Assembly: GCF_018812025.1 (NCBI RefSeq)
Contig: NC_063053.1
Location: forward strand, 13,000,623-13,064,622
Origin: Megalobrama amblycephala
Taxonomy: Eukaryota; Chordata; Actinopteri; Cypriniformes; Xenocyprididae
Direction of reading: 5' to 3'
Length of the DNA: 64,000 bases
Shown one piece after another: positions 12,841 through 24,100 of the stretch; the stretch's first letter is position 1; every line of letters begins with the position of its first letter. A program made the translations under genes and the position numbers. The notes below the pieces were generated by a model that worked only from the letters and a program-made list of their open reading frames with translations, was not told where the DNA came from and did no database searches.

Positions 12841-15039
12841 AAAATTATTGCATCTTATACACCCTGCATGTAAAAAACAAAAACAAAATGAAATCCTTGT
12901 CACAAGAAGAGACAATAACAAAGGCGAGTGTGTCAACATTTTTAATCGTTTTCATAGAATACTTTTTACATTTACACAAGCTAAGAAGAAATGTGACAGA
13001 TTGTGGAGGAGTCTTGTGTTTGCATTTTAAATGCTCTGGAGCAATAACATGTGAATATAGAGAAATATAGATTTTACAATGTGGCATTCTTATTTTCCTG
13101 TTCCCGTCTGAAGCACACAGCAACTGCATTCGAATCCAAAAACACCCGACCACTGCAGAAAGCCTGTGTACAATCCATTATACACTGCGTCCGATAGCTT
13201 TTATTGCATTTCTATCTCTCATGCTTGGTTTTTTAATGTTCATACTTTTAAAGTTCCTGTACTGCTTACCAGCAGAAAAGACAACATTACAATAAATAAA
13301 CCCATAATGCAAAAAGATACAAAAATAAGAGTTTTTTTTCCCCTTTCATTTTGGCTTACCATAAAACAATAGCATATGGCTGTTGTACATTTCCTTCATT
13401 TGGGATACTACAGGACAGCAATAATAACAGATGTAAGTCTTTAATTTGTACTGTTATCTCTAAACAAAAATATATAGTGTATATAGTTACTGAGAAAAGC
13501 AATAAATCCTCATCCAATATGATAATACATTGTACAACCAGATCCCAATTCAAATATAGCAGGCTCTATAAACATAGTTCATGTTGAAGTATATATATAT
13601 ATGTTTGTGTTTTTTATTTTTTATTTTATGTAGCACTTAAAATGTTCTGTAAATAACATGAAGTACAACAATACATTATTATTATTTTTTTTTTTTGTTC
13701 AAAATGCCACATGAACCAAAGCAGCATGTCATAGACTCTTTTAACGTGTACCGCTGAGGTGGTTAAACTGCACATGCCTCATACTGACATATAGAATTCT
13801 CACGGATTTTAAGTAATTGTGATGCAGGATCACCGATACTGACTCTTTCAGTAACTTTTGTATAGACATACAGTACAAAAAACTGGCTACAGTATATAAT
13901 ACATACATGACTAGTTTGCATGTTTCATCTGGGCCGAAGTATGAAAATCCCTGTCAAAGCAACATCAGAAAGGCAGCATACACTCGATAGATAAGCGGAT
14001 GCCGGTTAGTTTAGCCTGGTGAGTGGTGATGTGCAAGTTACAGATACTCGTATATGCAATTGTAACATAGAACCTTTACATATCGTCTGATTACACAAAA
14101 ACCAATGGCTTTCTGGCCTCAGTCCATGCTTTATCTGGAAACTGTGGCACTGGAGTTATGAAACCCCAGTTCTATTGACATATCCATCCAGTCAACCTGT
14201 GACCTCATGTTCAAACAAACAGACATACAAAAAGCCTTACACATTCACACATGCAGCCACACACACACAAACACACCATGACAAACGGACAAATAGGCTC
14301 CTTCGTGTATTATAAGACGAGCTACTTCCTTTAGGTCATTCAGTTAAGCTTGGGCTGGAAACTCTTGATCAGTAAACTCCCCTCCTTTCACTTTCTATGA
14401 CTAGGTGTTTTGCAAATGTTTTTTTGATATGTTTGACCTACAAACAGGCCAATCAATGATGCTATAGAAAAACTACAGAGGAGAAGCACAATTTGTGAGA
14501 ATCTAATTTTCACCAAAACGTCAATCAAAATAAAAGACAGACAGAAAACAATTTGTGTAAACAAACAGTGACCACATCTCTATAGTGTCTTTTGCTGTTT
14601 TTGCGTGTACCAGTGAGCAATGGATGGAGCACACTGCGTCTTTAAGTACACATACGCACAGATAAGATTAATCTCTACTGCTGTGACAGGAGTCCTTATG
14701 ATTTCTGGCCCTCAAAACACCAGCGGTTGTGTAGACGGCACAACATCACATGGGAATGCTGCAATGATTCCGAGGCGCTCTTGCATTTCTTTCACGTTTC
14801 ATCTTCCGATGCAAAACCAGGAGGGAAGAGACAGAAACTCGAGTACACCAAGACCACTTCGTTTCGTTGCATCAACAACATCAACAAAAGCTCTTAAAAA
14901 CAGAACAGTGAGAGAGAGAGAGAGGATGGGATGGACTAAGAGAGAGAGAAAGAGAGAGTACTGAGTACAACAGATTGACCAGGAACAGCAATCGACTTTG
15001 TACAAATTGTGACTGTCCATGTTTTATGTTCTTAAGTGG
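12841..15039 (-). other. Probable gfra1 3' UTR and downstream spacer
   Basis: AT-rich and free of recognisable coding sequence or clear transposon ends, which fits the long 3' UTR known for GFRA1. AATAAA reads on the minus strand at 13200..13205, with further candidates near 13612. A purine-rich GA repeat sits at about 14908..14960. The 3' end cannot be fixed from sequence alone. Confidence 0.4.
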
Positions 15040-15183
15040 CTACAACATCGATTCGGTGAAGATGCAGTACAAGGAGGTAGCCAGTAGGAGCAGCAGATAG
15101 CTAAGGCCTGATAGAGACGCCTGCCAAGTGGACGAATTCCTGGAGATGGCATTGGAGGAGCTGGGGTCATTGATCTGTGGGTC
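15040..15183 (-). CDS. gfra1: gfra1 terminal exon: GPI-anchor signal
   Basis: Acceptor CCCTTAAG, then 47 codons and TAG. A short hydrophilic stretch ([18 protein letters not shown]) is followed by a roughly 20-residue hydrophobic tail ([16 protein letters not shown]), the layout of a GPI-attachment signal. The omega site probably lies in the Ser/Asn-rich stretch (SSSN or RNSS). Confidence 0.88.
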   Translation of the reverse strand, partial: DPQINDPSSSNAISRNSSTWQASLSGLSYLLLLLATSLYCIFTESML

Positions 15184-18100
15184 CTTAAGGGAACATAACG
15201 GTGAACATGTGAGAAAGCTGATAAACATTTATTCTAAGCAGCCATAAATTCACATATTTTTCCATTATGATATTTTACCTTGAACTCTTCTATCAGAAAT
15301 TGTACGCATATGTGCTTGGCTTTTAAAGGAAAAGGACTTTCACCTTGCAAACAATTGCTAATGTGTTGTTACACTATAAAAGTGTCCAACAGAACAGCAA
15401 AAATAAAATTATTTCAAAAATAAAAATTATACCTAACATGGGTTCAGATGTCTACAAGATTAAAAAAGCTCTTTGATTCTGCAATGAAATTATTCGCTGA
15501 AAAGAGGTCCATTTTAGGGCTGTTTGGACCTGCCGCTGCAACACTAAATGTCATTCTAGCATATAATGTTGCTTTTATTATGTACAATGACATTTAGTGA
15601 ACTTTAAAAGGCAGAAGATAAGCAACGTTCACATTTTGCCATCGCCCACCGCAAAGATCATGCGCATGCCGGGCGGGAAGGGCCCTCTAGTGCTGTGTCA
15701 AAGTTCAGCCGAACTGGGCTAATGTGACATGAGATAATTAGTGCTTTATCTTTGTTATTTTGTTTCATTATGATTCATTCTTTCAATAGCACTTGACATA
15801 TTTCGGAGATATGTCTGGTTTGAGATATGTCATTGTAGCATGAAAAGAACTATACTTACCAAACATAACACATCTATTGTGTTGTTTGTCTTGAGCTTCT
15901 GAGCCTAGAAAGGAAAAAATAAAGCTCTATTAAATCAATCCGATCGAAATTAAATATCCTGGACCAAGAAAATCCTTGCCAAACAACATTTTATGTTGTA
16001 TTACAATAATGCTCCAGGATGATCCACAGCAGATAATCGATAGCAAAACACTCAGACTGGTGTTTATAGCTGCGATTTTATAGCCGTTAATTGCACTGTA
16101 TTAGTAGTGTGCTTTATAATGCTATTGTAATTCTGTCCTCAGATAGACAACCATAGAGAAGTAAGTTGAAATAAATACTAATCATAGCAGGTAGGTTACT
16201 GCTAGATTCTCATTTGAGTCCACCTTATATTTCTCACAAACAATGATCAAATTTTAGCATTACAAATGTAACCCTTCCAGTAGAATACAATTAAGCATGA
16301 ATTTCACTTCCTTATGTGTGTGTACTTGTGTACAGGTATGTGTGTCTAAGGAAGTGAGAAGTGGTGGTGATACAGGAGAACTGGTGACAGTATAATGAAT
16401 GGATTCCTGTGTGTTAGCGGTTTGGTATCCTCCTGAAAGCAGCCGACTTGAATCTAAGCCAGAGCCCAGCATGATAAAGCAATGCCTCAGCCTGCATGAA
16501 ACATTATAAACAACCGCATCTACGGACCAGTAGAAAGAGGGTTTGAGGTTTAATATCAATGATTAATTTCTCCTAGAGTGGTTCTAGCACCCTTTAAACA
16601 TTTTCAAAATTGAAGAAATAAACCAAACCAACAAAAAACAAGTATAATTCTCAGGCACAAAAAAGTTGGATAATTGTTCTCTGTACATATCAAGTGCTGT
16701 TTTAATTACATCGAAGCAAAAACACTCCCGAAGTGCAAGATATGTCACTCTAATGGACCAAAAATGGAAGAAGAAAAGGAAAAAGAGAGCAAAACTCATG
16801 AAATTGGCCCTTAATCTCACTGAATCACTTGACAGCATACTAAGCAGAGAGTTTCTCACTTTAATTGTATATTTAGAACATGGGTTCACACTGAACCAAG
16901 AACAGTCTTGTACGACTAAAGCAGAGCATTCGGTAATTTAGCAAATAAATGTGCTCAATACTTGCATTTTGAAACACTTTTACACAAGGTGAGATATTAC
17001 CATATGTCTCTTTGTTTTGAGAGTGGTAATGCACATCTGGCTCTGTCATTTTACCCACACAAAAACATGCAAAGACAAAAACCCTTTCTACCATATAACT
17101 AAAGGGGGGGGGCGCTAGCAGTACAGCTGGCTGTAAACATCCAATTTCTTAACGAGAGTGAGAGATAAGACGTTTGATATGCAACAAAGGCTGCGTTAAC
17201 ATGGCATTTGCATGCTGGAGTCGTCTCGCTAGTTTTCCTGGAGGTCAGCTGCGTGTGCTGCGATCATTTGAAACCGACGAAGAAAGACTGACAGACATAT
17301 CCCATGAGTCTGCACTCCCTGTCTCTGTTCTTCTCCTCATTTTCACATTGACAGCTGCTCCCCCTCAGAGGACTACGTTTAGCAGCGAGGCTAATACAGA
17401 AACATGTAAACTCATTAACTTCACTCTCAAAACCACTTTCTCCCGCTGCTGTGCTGCTCTCTGTTGGAGTGTATGGGTGTGAGTGTGTGTTCGTCTTAAT
17501 GTCTGTGATTATATATTTGCCTTGTCTCTAATTAAAAGACAAATGTCGTATATGGCCAGCTCTGAGTCGCTGTAAATTGTATTTGTACGTGCAGCATGGC
17601 TAATTGTCACAAAGGCTGTATCTCAGCATCTATGGATTTGGCGGACACTTTTAAAAGCGACTTGCGTTGCATTCAATGTATACATTTTAATCAGTTCATG
17701 CATTCCCTGGGAATTGTTCCCATGACCTTGGTGTTGCTAAAACCAGGCCCTACTGTTTGAACTACAGAAATGCTGAACTTACAAGATTTTCAGTCAAAAG
17801 TCCAATTACACAAATGTTGCTGACTTCAAACACTTAGTTCAAAACCCTTTTTTGTGTGAAAATTATGTAGACTGTGAATATCACAACATTTCTATTATAG
17901 ATGGTACAGTTAACAGTCAACCATGTAATGAAGGTAAATATATATCATTTCAATTTTATAATTAAATTTCTGTTTGCCATTTTCTGAGTGTTACCATACA
18001 TTTTTGCTGTTTTATATTTTGTTTCATAATTCTTTTACTCTTGAAATTTTGTTGAGAGACATTTACAGTTACATTTAATCATTTAGCAGATGGTTTTATC

Positions 18101-21100
18101 CAAAGCAACTGAAAAATGAGAACGTCTCGGTTACAAAGGTAACCCTCGTTCCCTGAAGGAGGGAACGGAGACGTACGTCGGACAGACCGACGAATAGGAA
18201 TCTCGCTAGAGAGGCCAATCTACTTCGAGTGTAACTAAAACGAGCCAATGCACATTGGCATGCAATCATATGCATCAGCTGCTCGCCTCGCAGCGCGGGT
18301 ATATAATGAGCAGCAGGTGCGTTGCATCTTCAGGTTTTCGCTGAGGAGCCGAACCGGATAGGCGGCAGCATCAGCGGGGTACAGCGACTGTGGCGACGGG
18401 ACGTACATCTCCGTTCCCTCCTTCAGGGAACGAGGGTTACCTTTGTAACCGAGACGTTCCCATTCAGTCGATCACGTTCGACGTACGTCGGACAGACCGA
18501 CGAATAGGAATCCCTACCAAAGCGCCACAGGAGCTGCCCCCTTCCAGCGCTCTGTTGTAAGCCACCTGAACCCCCTTGCCTGAGGATGGTGGGACAGGGC
18601 TAACACAGAGAGAGTCGACCACTGCTGTTCCCCAAAACCCATTCAGTGAGACTATTGGATAACGCTGGGAAAGCGTACCCTTTCGCTGGGAAAGGAACGC
18701 TGCGGAAGCCACATCCTTCCCCGAAGGAGTTATGTGGAGAAGTACATATGGACTAACCCTGTAGGGCTGTGCTACATATGGAAGAGCTGGGGTGACTCCA
18801 ACCCGATGAAGGGTAGGTTCTCCCAGAGGGAAAGACACGGGCTTCGTTTAGGAGCAACCGTGGAACCAACCATATGGGATCCCCGTAGGGTCACACATAT
18901 GGAACCCAGCCTAAACCCGGTTCTCAAGGATACAACGGAGTATAGGCCTGGCGCCAGACGCTCCGCCACGTCGGCTGCCGAAGGGATATCAGAGGACTCG
19001 ACAGGGTCTGCCTTGTAGGGACTCTCTGGAGAAAAGAAGCGCATGTAGCGCAGCAAGCCGACACTAAGCCGGGGCCTCTCCGTGCCTCTGACCTGTGGCG
19101 AGAACATGGGAGGAGACCGGCTCGACACGAAGGCTATAGTATCTAGCGAACGTGTTAGGTGTCGCCCAGCCCGCAGCTCTACAAATGTCTGTCAGCGAGG
19201 CGCCACGAGCCAGCGCCCAGGAGGATGCGACACCTCTCGTGGAGTGAGCATGCAACCTGAGCGGGCAGGGCACGCCCTGAGCTTGGTAAGCCAGGGCGAT
19301 GGCATCCACTATCCAGTGGGCCATCCTCTGCTTGGAGACAGCCTTTCCCTTCTGCTGGCCTCCATAACAGACAAAGAGCTGGTCTGAGGTCCTGAGGCTT
19401 TGGGTTCTGTCTTTGTACAGTCGCAAAGCGCGAACTGGACAGAGTAAAGCCAGGGCTGGGTCTGCCTCCTCCGAGGGCAGCGCTTGCAGGCTCACCACCT
19501 GGTCCCTGAAGGGAGTGGTAGGAACCTTGGGCACATAGCCAGGCCGGGGTCTTAGTACCACGTGGCTATCACCCGGCCTGAACTCCAGGCACGATTCGTC
19601 GACCGAAAATGACTGCAGGTCCCCTACCCTCTTGATGGAGGCCAATGCAACCAGCAGCAAAGTCTTCATAGACAGAATCTTTAAGTCTGCTGATTGAAAA
19701 GGCTCAAAGGGAGCAATCTGAAGTGCTCTTAGCACCAGAGCGAAGTCCCAAGAGGGTATGGAGGGGGGGACGAGGAGGATTTAACCGTCTCGCCCCCCTA
19801 AGGAACCTGACGACCAGGTTGTGCTGACCAACAGATTTGCCATCTATGTGGTCTTGGTAGGATAGCAGCAGTATGGACTTTGAGGGTGGAGGGGGACAGC
19901 CTACGCTCCAACCCTTGCTGCAAGAAGGAAAGCACGACTCCGATCGAGCATCTTCGGGGGTCTTCTCTGCGAGAAGAGCACCACTCGACGAACAGGTTCC
20001 ACTTCGAGGCGCAAGCACGTCTCGTAGACAGTGCACGTGCCGAAGTGATGGTGTTAAGTACCTCAGGGGGTAAGTCACCTAGAACCTCCGCGTCCTGTCC
20101 AGGGACCAGACATGGAGTTTCCAGAGGTCTGGCCGCGGGTGCCAAAGAGTGCCCCGTCTCTGAGAAAGCAGGTCCTTCCTCAGAGGAATGGGCCAGGGAG
20201 GGGCTGTCATGAGGAGTGAGAGTTCTGGGAACCAGGTCCGGTTGGGCCAGTAGGGCGCAACTAAGAGGATCTGCTCCTCGTCCTCCCTGACTTTGCACAG
20301 GGAGGCTCACTGGCGGAAACGCATATTTGCGAAGGCCCCGGGGCCAGCTGAGTGCCAGTGCGTCTGTCCCGAGTGTTCCCTCGGACAGGGGGTAAAACAA
20401 CTGGCAGTGGGAGGTTTCCGGTGAGGCAAACAGGTCTACCTGAGCCTCTCCGAACTCTTTCCAGATCAGCTGGACCACCTGGGGGTGGAGTCGCCACTCT
20501 CCTGGCAGCTCAGCTCGTGATAGCTCGTCGGCCACATGGCTGAGCACACCAGGGACAAGAATGGCACGAAGCGACCTCAGACGCTTCTGACTCCAGAGGA
20601 GGAGATGGCGGGCGAGTTGCGACATGCGACGGGAGCGTAGACCACCTTGACGGTTGATGTACGCAACGGTCGCAGTGTTGTCCGTACGGACCAGTACATG
20701 CTTGCCCCGTAGCGGCCCTTTGAGGCAGCTCAGAGCAAGACGTAGTGCTAGCAACTCGAGGCAATTGATGTGCCAATGCAGATGGGGTCCCGTCCAAACC
20801 CCTGACACTGCATGCCCGTTGTACGTGGCACCCCAGCCGGTGGCAGAAGCATCTGTGAATACCACAGCATGCCGGGACACTTGTTCTAGGGGCACTCCTG
20901 CCCGGAGAAACAAAGGGTCCGACCACGGACTGAAGGCTTGGCGGCACTCCTGAGTGATTGGCACCCGGAACGTGCCGCGTTGCCACGCCCATCTCGGGAC
21001 TCGGCCGTAAAGCCAGTGTTGAAGCAGTCTCATATGAAGCAGACCGAGCGGGGTTACTGCCGCCGCGGCCGCCATATGCCCCAGGAGCCTCTGAAAGAAT

Positions 21101-24100
21101 TTCAGTGGGACCGCTGTCCTGCCATTGAACGTATTCAGGCAGTTCAACACTGACTGAGCACGTCCCTCTGTGAGGCGTGCTATCTGTTCGACCGAATCCA
21201 GCTCCATACCGAGAAAAGAGATCCTCTGCACAGGGGAGAGTTTGCTCTTTTCCCAGTTGACCTGAAGACCCAACTGGCTGAGGTGACTGAGCACCAAGTC
21301 CCTGTGTTCGCACAACCGATCCCGAGACTGTGCTAGAAAGAGCCAGTCGTCTAGATAGTTGAGAATGCGAACACCCTGTTCTCTCATGGGAACGAGGGCT
21401 CCCTCCACGACTTTCGTGAAGATGCGGGGATACAGGGCCAGCCCGAAGGGTAGGACTCTGTACTGATATGCTCGACCTTCGAACGCGAATCTCAGGAATG
21501 GCCTGTGTCGCGGAAGAATCGAAACGTGGAAGTACGCGTCCTTCAGGTCGATCGCTGCAAACCAATGTCGGGGACGGATGCACTCGAAAATGCGTTTCTG
21601 CGTGAGCATTTTGAACGGTAGCTTGTGGAGGCTCCGATTCAAAACTCGCAGGTCCAAGATCGGTCGTAACCCGCCGCTTTTCTTGGGTACAATGAAGTAG
21701 GGGCTGTAGAACCCCGACCTCAAATCGGCTGGAGGGACCGGCTCTATCGCGTCCTCCGCCAGTAGGACTGCGATCTCCGCACGCAAGACAGGGGCAACGA
21801 CATCTTTCACTGTAGTGAAGAGGACGTCCCTGAACTTGGGGGGATGCCGGGCGAACTGAATCGCATAGCCGAGCCTGATGGTCCAAAGGAGCCAGCGAGA
21901 CGGACTGGGGAGCGCTAACCAGGCTCGCAGAGACCGTACAAGCGGGACCAAAGGGACCAGCTGCGTACCCGCAGCAGGGCAGCGAGGTGGAACACAGGGA
22001 CGCGGCTCGGGGGGCTCTCTTTGTGAGGCGGCCCGAAGCGGCGTCACAGTGTGCTAGGCAACACTTCCTGGTTCCATGGATGGACAGAGGGAGCAGTCGA
22101 GGCTTTGGCTGCCCGCTGCTCGCTGCTGTCCGCTGGCGACAGAAGAGGGGGATGAGAGTGGTGAGGTTTTTCTCCTCCCACTGCTCTCCAACCCTCTTCA
22201 GACCTGGAAATGGAGGAACTGCTCTTTTAAATTTGGGTACCGCTGCCTCTTGGGTCAGTGGCGGAACAGAAACAAACCCAATAAAAGGATTTACCACCCG
22301 GCCCTCCTCCAGGGGTGGAAGAGCAGCCCCACCCATCTCTGGGTCGCCCGTCTCAGGGGTGATTCTCACCAACCACTTAAACAGCTGCAGAGACGGGAGG
22401 CGTCATCTACCCGCAATGGACACAGCAGAGCCTGCTGGGCCGGAGTTTCTTGCAGGGGACGACACCCTTGGCGACGAGCAGACTGAGGGGCGGCCCAAGA
22501 GGAACTCAATGGTTTGTCATGGGAAGCTCCCCGATCCGCTACTAACTGAGGAGAACCGCTGGGCTCAGTCCTCGACAGTGTCACCGAAAAGGCCACCTCG
22601 TAAGATGGGAGCATTGAGAAAGCATTTAGCTTGACAACCTCTCGCACCTCACAAGGTAAGCCAGGGGGCACTTCTGGACCACTGAGGTGGACATTGTCTG
22701 GCTGAGGGCCTGTGCCGTGACTTTGATCACGGTTAGTCAACAAGCGCAGCTCAACCCCAGCACAGAACTACCCTCATGCAAAAAGAGTGCCTTGGCCTCA
22801 CATGCAGGGTGGGTGTGGTCTGTGTACAGCCACCCCATCCAAGAGGGTAGTGAGAGAGGAAAAACTTATGCAGATTTTGGCACTTTTGGCATTCCATATT
22901 TATGGCACCAATATACCCCCATACTGCCAAGTTTTCCATGCACATCTGGAAGACCCAGGAAAGCATGGCTGTAAACTCCGAATCTGAGTCAGCATAAGCA
23001 CACACCATTACAGTGGGCAGCGTCACCCTCATTTCCAGAGCATAACAGCACTCTCTCCGATGCTGCAATCGACGTCTGTCCCTCAGCTGGAGCTCTGAAT
23101 GAAATGCTAGGTTCCCCTATGAGAAGGACCAGCAATCCAATCCAGAAACTGCACAGCTTGCAATGCGCTAGAGAGGGAGGGGCCCTAGGGGGTTGGTTCC
23201 CCGAAGGAACCCCTCAACCTCATGTCACCCAAGCCATATCAGCAAAGTAGACCTCTTTTGGTGCACCAGAGAGGGCGCTACAATGGAGATTATGCAAGGG
23301 AACCGCGCATCTAGAGCGCTGAGCGAGCGCTGGGTTGCCGTGACAACCTGCGCTGCAGCCCGGCAGCTCGACGGCACACGACACGCAGAGGAGCGAGAGG
23401 TTTGCTCTCGTTGATCTCCCAGAGTGTCGGGCAGACCCGCGGCTGTGCTTTTACACACAAGCGGCAGCTGGCCAACAACAGAGGGGACTCAAGCTTGCCG
23501 GAGAAAGAAGAGTCACGACCGGCGTGTCGACGTGATCATGTTCTCATATGAAAACATGAAACACCCACGAACATCGTTTCAGCACGCGCCCAGACATGTG
23601 AAACAGTGATCGTGGCCGTCAGTGAGGACAGGAACGACCGCATCCAGAAACACAAGTAGGATGTCATCTTTAAAAAGACGCAAATCTACTTGTGTAAGCT
23701 CTTTCAGGGATTTTACTCTTTTAAAAGTGCTGAAGCACGCAGGGGAACGGCCGCCGCAACACAGACAGGGATTGTGTGCAGCCTGTCGTGTGCTCTCTCT
23801 CTTTGAAGGCGCTCACTCTTACCAGCCGTAAAAACGGCTTTTCAGCGCTCAAAAGCGCACCGTACCGGCCGTGAGAACAGCCTTCTGATGCTGTCAAACA
23901 GCTATTTGCTCAAAAACGGCAAACGAAACAAAAACAGAAAAAGAGAGGACTTCGACCCCGCTGCTGTGCTGTTCGCCCGCACTCGGAAAAAAAGAGAAGT
24001 TCAACCAAAAAGCTTGACTCGTCTTCTAGCAGACACTCGCTTGCAGAGAACAGGAACAAACACCGTTCGGTTCCGAAGCGAAAAGCTGAAGATGCAACGC

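Noticed and set aside
18464..19128. Open frames of 94-124 codons on both strands next to the DIRS recombinase
   Set aside because: They lie in the DIRS 3' region and internal complementary region; no matching domain.
20510..22372. 620-codon minus-strand open frame
   Set aside because: Overlaps the RT/RNase H frame in another phase; composition (Ser/Pro/Arg-rich, no domain) is that of a shadow frame. Only its first part, upstream of the RT start, might be gag C-terminus.
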